A stretch of 64,000 bases of DNA from Sanderia malayensis (taxonomy: Eukaryota; Cnidaria; Scyphozoa; Semaeostomeae; Pelagiidae), in contig RQOL01000465.1 of the NCBI GenBank assembly GCA_013076295.1, forward strand, positions 124,001 through 188,000, read 5' to 3'. Numbering within the stretch: the stretch's first letter is position 1; each line of letters starts with the position of its first letter. The notes below the pieces were generated by a model. It ran no database searches. It worked only from the letters and a program-made list of their open reading frames with translations, and was not told the DNA's origin. Shown here piece after piece: positions 20,536-30,500 of this stretch. A program made the translations under genes and the position numbers.

Positions 20536-20892
20536 ATGTCTTCTGTAATGGATGTTCCTGAATTGTTATTCATTGATAGATATTGTGATGAAGATGATCT
20601 CACATTTTATGAAGGTCAATTTTGGCATAAAGCTGAAAAAACTGCATATGATGGAGAGATGTATCTTTGGATGTACCAGTTGTACAGATGGATAGGACGA
20701 TTAGGTACAGAATACGAGAAATTTTACGCTGGAGTAAATAAAATGTGTAAAAAAGCAGATTTCAAATTTGATGTTACTTTGAAAGAAATTGTGAACAGAT
20801 CACCGAATGATTGTCACAAAATAACGTACAACATAGTGAAATGTTGGAATAGAAGTTGCTGTCAGATGTTAGATTATTCTGACTTTATCGAA
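20536..20892 (+). CDS. death-fold-like protein, cut by assembly gap
   Basis: The frame is chosen from ATG at 20536, after TTATCAAG; an upstream ATG at 20449 is less likely because its added residues are not shared with the paralogue. The segment with LWMYQLYRWIGRLG and PNDCHKITYNIVKCW aligns with the minus-strand gene at 19624-20370. The frame runs into the N gap at 20893, so the C-terminal helices are unseen. It is probably a lineage-specific duplication of the viral death-fold gene. Confidence 0.55.
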
Positions 20893-20992
20893 NNNNNNNN
20901 NNNNNNNNNNNNNNNNNNNNNNNNNNNNNNNNNNNNNNNNNNNNNNNNNNNNNNNNNNNNNNNNNNNNNNNNNNNNNNNNNNNNNNNNNNNN
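20893..20992. other. 100-N assembly gap
   Basis: Exactly 100 Ns, the conventional placeholder for a gap of unknown size. The right end of the virus-like island, and any genes there, may be in the missing DNA. Confidence 1.
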
Positions 20993-21038
20993 ATATTGAA
21001 TTTCTTATTGCATGAGGTCTAATTATTTTTTATTACAG

Positions 21039-21670
21039 AATTTTACATGGAATCCTGCTGATTGTAAGTCGCTTATGCTTCAATTAGCTGCATGCCCTAC
21101 ATTTTCTGAGCTGAAGATTTGCTGGCTAGTTCCTTCTTCACAAGTGCTCCAGGATAACAACATCAGAAGCAAACAAATCCAACATTGGTTAGTTATCCTA
21201 GTTTATTTATAATGCCTGTGTCTTCAAGTATTGGTGTTAATAGCTTGTTTTAATTTTCTTTTGTGTGATAAATTGGTTCTGATGTGGCTTGTTATCAGTG
21301 ACAATGTCTACCAGCACTTGGTGTAACAGCAACACACATTTCTAGAATTAGAATGAGATTGTGGGTTCAAATCCCACAGTGCTGTTTGTCATTGACTTGC
21401 TTACCCACCATTACATATTACATATATAAATACTATATTTTTATACATTATATATTTGCATTAATTCATTTTACTTTTATTCTAATTGTCAGGTATCGTC
21501 ATTTAGTACCCAAACAAATTTTGCTGATTGGGAAAGAGCCAATTTTTGTGATAGGGGATGGTACTTGTTTGTATCGCTCTATTGCACTGTTCTTATTTGG
21601 TGATGAAAAACAGTGGGCATTCGTGAAGCTGATGGTTCTTGTTTATGGGGTTAGCCAAGAGGATAAGTAA
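21039..21670 (+). CDS. OTU-type cysteine protease exons (partial gene)
   Basis: Two exons. The first is 21039-21187 (acceptor TATTACAG, donor CATTG|GTTAGT) and encodes SLMLQLAACPTFSEL. The second starts at 21493 after TTGTCAG and carries VIGDGTCLYRSIALFL, the D-G-x-C active-site block of OTU deubiquitinase-like proteases. The catalytic His would lie in a later exon not identified. OTU domains occur in host proteins and also in Helentron polyproteins, so this may be a remnant of either. A tRNA-like repeat lies in the intron. Confidence 0.55.
21299..21394 (+). repeat. tRNA-like intronic repeat, copy 3
   Basis: The cloverleaf spans 21312-21384 (73 nt, the normal tRNA length). Acceptor stem: CAGCACT/AGTGCTG. 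D-arm: GTGT/ACAC with an A box TGGTGTAACAG. Anticodon loop: TAGAATT, reading GAA but with A at position 33. T-arm: 21361-21377. The surrounding CAATG/CATTG arms are kept in all three copies, which differ in genomic context, so the unit is mobile or duplicated as a block. Confidence 0.6.
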
Positions 21671-22336
21671 TGCAAAAGGTAGATATAGAAATGTGTATTT
21701 ATGGAAATCTACAATTCTAGGAGTGGACTGGACAGTCAGGTAATTTGGGCCGATGCTGGAAGGACCAGACTCTAAAAATAATAAGTTTTGATTTTGAAAA
21801 TCCACGGAAAGATGAATAAATCGTTTGTTTATGTCACTAAAGAGACTCAGAGAGAGTATGGAGACAATATTTATGGTCTAACCTAAAACCATATTACAGT
21901 GAAAGTTTGATATAACAAAATCTAAAGAGACCAGGAAATTGTTTGTTACCTTTTCAAGAATTACCTTTTCATAATTCTTATTGAAATTTTATCTGATTTA
22001 AAGCTGACAGAAGCCTTTGATAACAATGCCAGTCTCGCTCAAATGATCACAACAAGATAATGTGTCAGAAAATGACATGGACGACCATGAAAAGTTAGCG
22101 CACAATGTGAAACATGAAATACTATGCAGTCTGGATCTTTACCGATATGGATGTAAGTTAATAAATCTGCGTCATTCAAAATTGAACATCTACTTTATTT
22201 ATGTAAGTTGCAGTATTATTCAGATTTCAAATAAAATCATTTGATCTTTCAGCATTTCTTCATGTAGTTTTGTGTGCAATGGCGTTTAACCTAAACATCC
22301 GATCATTCAGTTCAAATCCAGAGCTCACGCAGCATA

Positions 22337-22673
22337 TCATTGGTTGAAGCGATCGACCAATTAGATATTCTTTGGGTACCTTCTTCACTTGGCGGCAATG
22401 TTGACCATGGCATTCCCTTGATCAAGCCTGTTGATGACGATGAGTTGAATCAAAACTCAGATCTTTGTGCTCTTCACGAGCAATGCTATCGTCAATTTTA
22501 GAAAAGAAACAAATGAAGAAAGAGTTGCATGTAGTCTTTGTCTAAGAGAGTACCATGTTTACTGCTTGAGTTCACGAAATACGATCCCGGAATTCATGAT
22601 TGGCAATGTTATTGTCATAAGAAAGCCAATTGTCTTGCAAGGTAATTTTGATAAAGCAGTAAATTTTGGATAA
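22337..22673 (+). pseudogene. zinc-finger-like exon, frameshifted
   Basis: One frame (22337-22501) reads VEAIDQLDILWVPSS and ends at TAG. A second, overlapping near 22490, continues with ACSLCLREYHVYCLSS, a C-x2-C...H-x2-C pattern like half of a PHD or C4HC3 finger. A single-base shift near 22495 would join them. It follows the OTU exons on the same strand and could be the same gene or the same transposon remnant. A weak frame at 22062 lies between them. Confidence 0.35.
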
Positions 22674-22839
22674 AGCACTCGCATGCAGTTTATTGCACAT
22701 TTTGAATACCGATTCGATACCAAGAATTTACTGTAGACTTCTTTATTGTATTGGATACTTTAGTTTCAAATTGTTAAGGATACTTAGGTCCCTAATTTTG
22801 GCCCTTTGGCATCTAAAGCATAACAGAATATAATAAAAT

Positions 22840-23100
22840 AGGGGTCATCACTCGCTTCGCTCGTTCGCCCCAGCCCGTCAAGTAAAAAAGGCGTAATCTG
22901 GTTGGCGCACTTCGTGCGCTGCATTCGCTAACGCTCATTGCCCCTTTCAACCCACTTACAATGGGTTTGCTCGCTGCGCTCGCCTATGGTTGGCGCACTT
23001 CGGCGCTGCATTCGCTTTGCTCATGCCTCTTTCAACCCCACGTACAATGGGTTAGCTCACTGGGCTCGCCTGTCTATCTGTCTGTCCATTTTCGCATTGA
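22840..23100 (-). mobile_element. Helitron fragment with minisatellite units
   Basis: Contains the TTGGCGCACTTCGTGCGCTG and ATGGGTTTGCTCGCTGCGC phrases of the Helitron family at 10799, in the same (minus) orientation, with two partial 114-bp units. The CTAG terminus and the TCTAATATA terminus are both absent, so it is truncated at both ends. The frames across it are not genes. Confidence 0.7.
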
Positions 23101-25097
23101 CATGCAACATTGGATCATAAGATGGCAATTGACCTTTGAAAGCACAAAACCTTTGGTGAAGGGATAGTAACAATTTGAATGAATGTAAATTGTAACTTTC
23201 GGTAGGTTAGCAGGCAATGAACTTCAAATTTATTCTACCATTTGAGGAAGGATAGTTGTCTCCCAAGGATAAAGTAAATACTTTATTGTGTCCAGATCAG
23301 TGTATGAGGCAATAACATGACACAAAAGCTAATTAAATTACAATGTGATAGAAACTTACATAAACAGAATTTTCCTTTCATGAGTTTTTCAAGGATTCCA
23401 TTGACTTTTCATGCATAGTGTGGTTAATGTTTGTTTCAATCATTTGACATTTGCATGGTGTGAATAGCAAGTATTAGTGACATTGACAGCTTCGGTTAAT
23501 CACTTCAGTATTTGTTTCACTAAGAATCATATAGAAAAAGGAAGAATTAATAATCAATGAAATGACGATATTATAGTTATAGAATAATAGGACAACATGA
23601 TAGTTGTGCAGCCATATTCATCAATAGCCCTTGTGGATTAGATAAAAAAAAGATGTTGGAAATGCAAACTGAGTGAAATCATTTTTCCACTGGGTCTACG
23701 AATGCTTTATCCATCATCAGTATTGAAAATAACAATAGTTTGATGAGGATGTCAATATATTTTCTTGTGACACATACATGGAGCCAATGAACAAAAGGAA
23801 TCAATAAATTGGTAAATACTTCAAAAATTATTTTAAATCCAAGCTAAGACTGGCAGGCACATGTAGTCGGGCATGAAACATCTATTTTGGAAGCAAGTAA
23901 ACCATAAAGGTATTAAATAAGTAATCAAAATTTTCGATTTCGTTGCAATCAGTAAAGTTTTCATGGCCTAACCAAAATTAAGATGGTTTAACAATTTGAT
24001 GAAATTGAATTGGGAATGAGTTAAAAATAAGATCTGTATTACCTGTAACATACATTGAAAATGTCCCCTTTAAATTTGGAAACAGTTTCCCAATTATAAG
24101 TTGTCCTGTTTGATGATCTTTTTCTGATGCTAAGCCAAGCTGTTTCAAATTCATGTTTCAAAAGTTAGCGTTGACAATTGATGGAAAAGAGGCCCAAGTT
24201 TTTCAACGACCTCATTTCGATGGCGGATAAAGAACTATTATTGGCGAAGAAGAAGAGCAGAAATGCATCTCATTAAGAACGCACAGTGACGAAGCTCATT
24301 AATTTGAAGAGAGAGTAGATTAATCCTGCATTGCTTTTGCATATAATGTATTAGTACATAAACGGTAAAATGTAAGTATCATTCATCATAGCTTAAACTA
24401 TGTGCTACACACAACTATAAAAAACTTTTGGCAGACAATTTCATAAAGGTAAACATGAGCTTTAACATGCATGAATAAATATGTACACATACTTATGATG
24501 TCCATTTAATGTTCATGTTTTATAAATCGAATGGTGAACATGAATGAGAGATAATTTGTCCCGTCTGTAAATAGTATTGATTTCTTCATCATGTGCAGTG
24601 TTCAGCCATGTCGACAGCATTGTTCAATAGGAATTCATACTCGCGTGACACATATTAATGCGTTTTCACCATTAAGTTTGGTAGTAATAAAAAAGAAGGT
24701 TGCCGGTTACATTAGTTTAAAGCTCGAACACCAACTTCAAGGGGTAACCTTTGTTCGAGGTTTCCTTGTTCATGAAAACTGCAATTTAAATTTGGAACAC
24801 TAAATAATATCGGGTCATCTATATTGTTATAATGAATAAGTAAATGAGTTAATTGGTTGAGAGGAGGGTAATCCAATGCCAATTATTGTTAAAACAGCTA
24901 CCGTTAATGGAGAGATTGCAGTTTTCACAGAGAAAAGGAAAGCCATACTCCCATAGGCAATATCGGAGAGCATGGCAAAGCATATCTCTTCTGATATGGG
25001 TGCTACCGAGGACCCAGATCGTGTTGTTGCTGTTGGCGAACACCCCCGGACACTGGAGTGTTTTGAAAGTGTGCGGATCGTTCTTGGCGAATCTTAT
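23101..25097. other. no gene seen
   Basis: AT-rich intergenic sequence without convincing coding potential, splice pairs or tandem structure. Two frames near 24591-25190 have ordinary composition but no recognisable motif, and the last of them overlaps the ISL2EU terminus. Confidence 0.5.
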
Positions 25098-25171
25098 AGT
25101 GTATGTGCGTGTGACGTCACTGCAGTTTTGGAAACGAGGCGGCGGCCATGTTGGAGGAGTGAATTATCAAC

Positions 25172-26462
25172 ATGGCGACTAATTTTGTAAACAAACCATC
25201 GATTTTGCTCTCTGAATTCGCGGAGAAACTTGATGGAGATGTGAAAAAACGATACAAAGAAAAGATATCCGAGATTGGAGTGGATCCTCTTCTTGTACCA
25301 CAGTCGAAATTTAGTTCGGAATGTCTACCTCCAATAGAATCAATGGATCTCTTGTCTTATCTGGTGTTAGACACAAGCTTCTGCACCAATGCACTATTCA
25401 AGGCATTTCGAAGTTTACAAGCTTATAACCAAATGGTTTCTGGATTCGTATGTAGTGTCTTGGGCTACATTGTCAACAAGAGGTATGTCGTGAGAGCTAA
25501 AGTAAGACACTCACAGCGAATGAATGACCCACTTGTTCAATTATGGATAATAACAAACGAGGAAGGAACTGTGATTTCAGCCCACTGCACGTGCATGGCA
25601 GGGCTAGGAGAATGTTGCTCCCACATAGCAAGTGTTCTTTTTTACATTGAGGTATGGACCAGACTTAATGGTAAGCTTGCTTGCACCCAAGTAAAATGTA
25701 CGTGGATATTACCATCTTTTGTGAAGCAAATTGATTATGCTGAAGTTAAAGATATAATTTTCAAGTCATCAAAAAAACTTAAAGCTGAAATGGAAAAATC
25801 CATAGCAGGTGTTAGTTTGAAAAAGCAAGAAGAAGGCAGAAAGTTGAAAGGTGAAGAAGCTGCAAAGCCAAGTAGAGTGGAGTTAGATGATTTCTACAGC
25901 TCCCTCAATGAATGCAAAGTGAAACCAGTTATCTTGAGTTTGGTCAAACCTTATCAAAAGTGTTTTGTTTCAAAAACAAGAGGGTTGAAATCAATAAAGG
26001 ACTTATTCAATGAAAAATACATGAAGATGGGTTATCATGATCTTTTAAGGGAATGCCACAAAGTCAAACTTGATATCACAGAAGACCATGTAAATATCAT
26101 TGAGAAAGAGACCAGAACACAAGCAAAGGGCAGTGCCTTCTATCAACATAGGGCAGGTAGAATAGGTGCATCAAGATGTTATGCAGCATGTCACACAGAC
26201 CCAGCACAGCCATCACAGTCTCTTATTAAAACCATGAGCTATCCTGATGTTTTCTGTTTCAGCAGTGCAGCAACCAGGCATGGTTGTAAACATGAAGACA
26301 AAGCAGTTCAAGAATATGAAAAACGAATGAAATTGAAACATGAAAATTTCAAGGTGGTCAAATGTGGTACAATAATAAACAGAGATTACCCATTTTTACA
26401 TGCGACACCTGATTTTCTGTGCTCTTGCAGCTGCTGTGGGGATGGTTGTGGGGATGTGGTCT
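25172..26462 (+). pseudogene. SWIM zinc finger plus YqaJ-like exonuclease, 3'-truncated
   Basis: The ATG lies in AACATGGCGACT. Residues 139-151 form a SWIM finger (C139-x-C141, C149-x-H151). The YqaJ/lambda-exonuclease-like domain starts near residue 325 with [11 protein letters not shown], then [12 protein letters not shown] and LHATPDFL, which give an active-site Glu and Asp. The expected E-x-K that follows is missing because coding sequence stops at the deletion junction near 26460. In ISL2EU transposons this protein is thought to assist excision or repair at the ends. The last seven codons to 26485 are read from across the junction. Confidence 0.75.
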
Positions 26463-27243
26463 TGATGTGGTACATTCAAACGTAATTTCATCAAAACCAT
26501 AACGAACTCTTGAGATTTACTCAAAAGAAGAGACTTTCTTTTGACATGGGGTGCAAGAAAATTAAAGGTCTTTTTCAAAACTTCAAATGAATGCAGTCCA
26601 GTGTAAAACTTCACTTTATCGTCATCACCACAAAAATAATCCTCATCAAATGGCTTGGATGGGATGGTTAGTGTTTGTGATAAATAATCAAATTCATCAG
26701 TAGATGTTGCAGCATCTTTTGTTAGGCTCAAATTTTCCATTAGATCTGGAACATTTCTAGTTCCTGTAAATCTTCTTCTTGGATAAAATCATGCTGAAAC
26801 AATGCCCTGACGGTCTGGTGTTCTTCTTCTAACTTCAGATCTTTTGCTCTTGAAGCTTCTTGCTGTTCATGCTTAGCTTTTCGTTTTCTTCTTTGAATGA
26901 CTCTTTCTTTTCTCTCCAAGTTTCTTTCACATTTCTCAGTCTGATTTTTCAATTTTGCATGGCCAAGATGCAGACTTGGTACCCAATCACGGCTGTACCT
27001 ATCCCAAGGTTTGGCTGCAACACCACTTTCAAAGTGCTCACCACAGACTCTATCGTTCTCTAAAATTTGTTCAGTCAAATCAGCCCTGCTAATTGCAGCA
27101 ATCCATAGTCTGCGTCTTTCTTCCGACAGCTTTTGCGTCTGCTCTCCTTGATGCTTAATAACTTCTGGGACACGAAAAAAAGAAATTTCTTTGCGTTTTG
27201 CACTGTCGTTTCCACAACATACCATCATACAAAAATTCGGCAT
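26456..27243 (-). pseudogene. THAP-domain ISL2EU transposase, catalytic part deleted
   Basis: ATG at 27243 starts a C2CH THAP DNA-binding domain (FCMMVCCGN, with later W and VCGEHFESG). A basic coiled coil follows. A second open segment, 26396-26740, contains FYTGLHSFEVL and [15 protein letters not shown], the helix-turn-helix that precedes the DDE core in ISL2EU and Harbinger-like transposases. The frame changes near 26740, perhaps by an intron or a shift. Everything after LMKLRLN, including all DDE residues, is lost. Confidence 0.75.
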
Positions 27244-27436
27244 TCTTCTTTCTCCGTCTGTGACTTTAATTTAGGCCTGAATCAACAACAACCGCAGCTA
27301 AGTTCTCCTCCAACATGGCGGACGGTACATTTTTCAAATCATTATGTCACGTGACCGCACATACACTATTGACTGGAGTGGCGTGGCAAACCAGCAATGT
27401 TCAAAGCTTTTTACGGCTTTGCTTTCTGAGTGTTGT

Positions 27437-27456
27437 GCTGATAGCACAACAGGGAA
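27437..27456. other. perfect short hairpin near the Helitron gene 3' side
   Basis: GTTGTGCT-GAT-AGCACAAC forms an 8-bp perfect stem with a 3-nt loop, about 130 bp downstream of the helicase stop in gene orientation. Helitron 3' ends carry such hairpins before CTRR, but no suitable CTRR was found close by, so this is only a candidate. Confidence 0.35.
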
Positions 27457-27586
27457 CATCACACTGTAGTGCAATGCCGATCCGCTAGAACCACAATCTG
27501 AGCCCCGTATTTTGTGTATGTGCATTTTGGTAGACTGACACCCTCTGTGAGCAACGCAATTTATGCTCAAAAGTTTGTGAAGACCT

Positions 27587-30500
27587 TTACAGGACTTCTT
27601 GGAAGACAATGTTTTTTGTCTTCCTGTGTGTTTCCTCTGGGAGGAATACTTTGAGCCCGTCAAATGATGTTGCTCTTGACATGGCCACATATAACTGACC
27701 ATGTGTGAACACGGGCTCTGGTAAATACAAACCAACATACCTGAGAGATTGTCCCTGTGCCTTGTTGATAGTAAGGCAGTATGCTAGTCTGACAGGAAAT
27801 TGCCGTCGCTTGATGTTGAATGGCATCTCACTGTCCTGTGTTGACAATGTTATTCTGGGAATCATGACCTGTTGGCCTCTGTGTTCCTTCGTGATGATCT
27901 CTGCTGTGATCACGTTACGTCGGAGATGGCGTACAATGAGTCTTGTGCCGTTACAAAGACCTTTCTTTGGATTTAGATTCCTCAGAAGAATGATTGTTGC
28001 ACCAACCTTAAATAAGGAAAGCTTGAGGTTACAATGTGTATCATCGGAGGACCATTATCAATATTTAAAATAAGTGTAGAATTAATGTATAATTAGTACA
28101 TATAGGTAAATTATACCTTGAGTCTAAGTCGATGTAATGGCATTCCGTCAGGAGTTAGATTGTTGAGAAACTCAATTGGATATGCCGCCTCCTCATCTGG
28201 ATTCTCTGTTATCACACTGTCTGTGCTGTAGTATGTTCTGTCAGCAGTTTGTAGTCTTTCCAGAATGATGTCATTGATTTGATGTGAGAAATCATTCTTT
28301 GGGGTAAGACAACAACGGTCTGACATGGTTACCGGATCCAGCATCAGGCGCGACTGTGGTGTATTAGGCTGGGGATATATGAAGTTGAGCATTTCCTCTT
28401 GCGAAGATGTGCATATTTGATGTGGCAAAGTGATATTGTCAAGTGCATCATGTGGTTCTTGTTTATTGCCGAGTCTTAGGAGCCATTCTGAGAATTCTCT
28501 GTAAGATTCATCTTGAACAGCTCTCATGTTTGTGTGCAGGCGATGTTGTTGAAACTGTGCCCACAAATCACTGATTTGATATGATTTAAGACTCCCTGAT
28601 ACGATTTTCTCTCTTCCTGCTTTGGGGACAACAGGTAGAACTTGTCTGAAATCGCCACCAAGCAACATGAATTTGCCACCAAATGGCTTTTCAACTCTTG
28701 TGATATCCCGAAGCAGTCTGTCAACTGCTTGTAATGCCAATGCTGGTATCATTGAAGCTTCATCCCATATGAACAGGGTTGTTTCACGCAACACTTGTGC
28801 TCTTCGGCTCTGTCTCTTGACATTGCATGTTGATTCCAGCTTCAATGGTATTGGAATTTGGAATTGTGAATGCGATGTTCTGCCGTCAATAAGCAGTGTA
28901 GCTGCAATTCCTGACCAAGCCATACACTGAACTTTGTGCCCAGATGCATGAAGGTTACGAACCAACGTGTTGTAGAGAAATGTTTTCCCTGTGCCGGCTG
29001 GTCCGTCGAGAAAGTGACAGCTCTGCTCTGATTGCGCTGCAATCGCTTGAATAATGGCTGTGTATACCACTTGTTGTTCTGGATTCAATGCAGCGCGCAT
29101 TTGTTCTCCTTGCTCTCTTTCGTTTTCAACATCCATGTGATCTTCCTCTGAAAACATAAACAATAGTTAATTTGGTAGAAATAGAATCATATATTGGCTA
29201 AGTTATTACCGTGAATATCACCATGGTAAGTTGTAAATCACCTTGTTCTGGGATGACAAAGTCGGCCGGTAGCTGAGGAAGATGATCGTAGTTCGTGATG
29301 GACAAACCATGAACTTTCAAATTGTTGTCAATATCATGTAGACATTGATACATGTGTCTGTCTTGGAAGGTTATGTCTGGATTGTTGAGTTGATCACGTC
29401 TGACAAAGTCTTCACTCATTGCTTCTTTGAAGGCGTTGAAGAGAGTTCTGATGTCTGATGGCGTTTGAAAGAGTAACAATGATGCAAATAACTGTCTGAG
29501 TTGCGAAGGCATATTGAAGATGACAGCTTCTTCAAGACAACGTGTGACTTCGGCATCACCTTCTAGTAGCCCTAGAGCTAATGCTGCATCTTTGAAGGAA
29601 TCACATGGATTACCTTCCACTGTACGAAGATCTTCAAATGAAGTAGCTCCTCGTGTATGCAATAGCAAAAGTCTGAGTGCAAACTTTTGCTCGCAAGGTC
29701 TCGGCTGCACTTGATTAATTCTACCAATGATGGGCATTGTTCTTCTTTGTCTGGCAGTCCATGTTTTTGAATGCTCCTGGAAGACATAGTGCTCTGGTAT
29801 CTCATGATAGAGGTACTGATGTGCAGCTGGATCTTGCTGGTTGAGTTCAAACCATGCTGTAAGTGTTGTTCTATCACCAATGTTGTTGAGCCTTTGTTCG
29901 TCATCATTGTCATGAAAGATGACTTGTTGCTCAACTGGCAGATGAACAGAAAGCCGTTTGACTATGTGGCTCTTGTCGTGCATGGGGAACTGCATAAGCC
30001 GATAGACAGCTTCATGTGGTCCAATATATCTTGCGTTGATGTATTGGCGCACCTCGTTGTGTTCAATGTCTTGAGGTACTTGCTGTTGATTTTCTTCAAG
30101 AATTTCAACATGTGCCATATCATGTCCTTTGTGAATATATTTGAAAATGTACTTGACACTTTTTACTGTACTGCATATTTCCACGTTGATATGACACTGA
30201 TATTTGATGAGTAGGTGTCTGTTATGTGGAACTACCCAAGTATCATCCAAGATGCGATTATTCACATTGACTGGATGACGACAGCGCCGTCTGTAGAGAG
30301 GATAGCCATTGACATTGATTTGAGTGTCAGCAACTGGTTCCTTTGGAAAGTGCTTTTTGCATTTGTTATTTTCCATGCACACGGACTGAGGATTTAAATT
30401 TCCACAGGGTCCATGTGTCATCTGTTTTAGGACCAACTTGTGGTATCTTGCATCCTGTGGATCCGGTATCTCTGCTGATATGAGTTGATCTACCTGAAAA

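Larger units (their letters stand above)
8150..20892 (+). mobile_element. virus-like integrase element (Polinton/adintovirus-like), degenerate
   Basis: An AT-rich stretch of short, closely packed frames, nearly all on the plus strand. Several start and stop codons overlap (16903/16906 and 18143/18153), and no introns are evident. It holds a DDE integrase of the Polinton class, virion-like candidates after it, a Bcl-2-like gene and three death-fold-like genes. Frameshifts and stops occur in several genes. A Helitron pair splits it at 10799-13102. The motif AATGTTTAAG recurs near both ends. No terminal inverted repeats could be found by eye; the right end is lost in the N gap at 20893. No PolB or packaging ATPase is seen, so placing it in a known family is inference. 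Confidence 0.6.
25098..27367. mobile_element. ISL2EU DNA transposon, internally deleted
   Basis: The ends form inverted repeats beginning AGTGTATGTGCG (25098 upward, 27367 downward), with a second shared subterminal block CCATGTTGGAGGAG. Each end is preceded by AT (25096-25097 and 27368-27369), the 2-bp duplication known for ISL2EU. It encodes the two proteins known for this group, a THAP/DDE transposase and a YqaJ nuclease, placed tail to tail. Both stop at one junction near 26455-26465, so an internal deletion removed both C-terminal halves. Confidence 0.8.

Noticed and set aside
8150..20892. Complete Polinton/Maverick
   Set aside because: No polymerase B, packaging ATPase, protease or long terminal inverted repeats could be found, and the right end is in a gap.
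27437..27456. Definite 3' terminus of the autonomous Helitron
   Set aside because: A perfect hairpin is present but no CTRR followed by T lies at the right distance.
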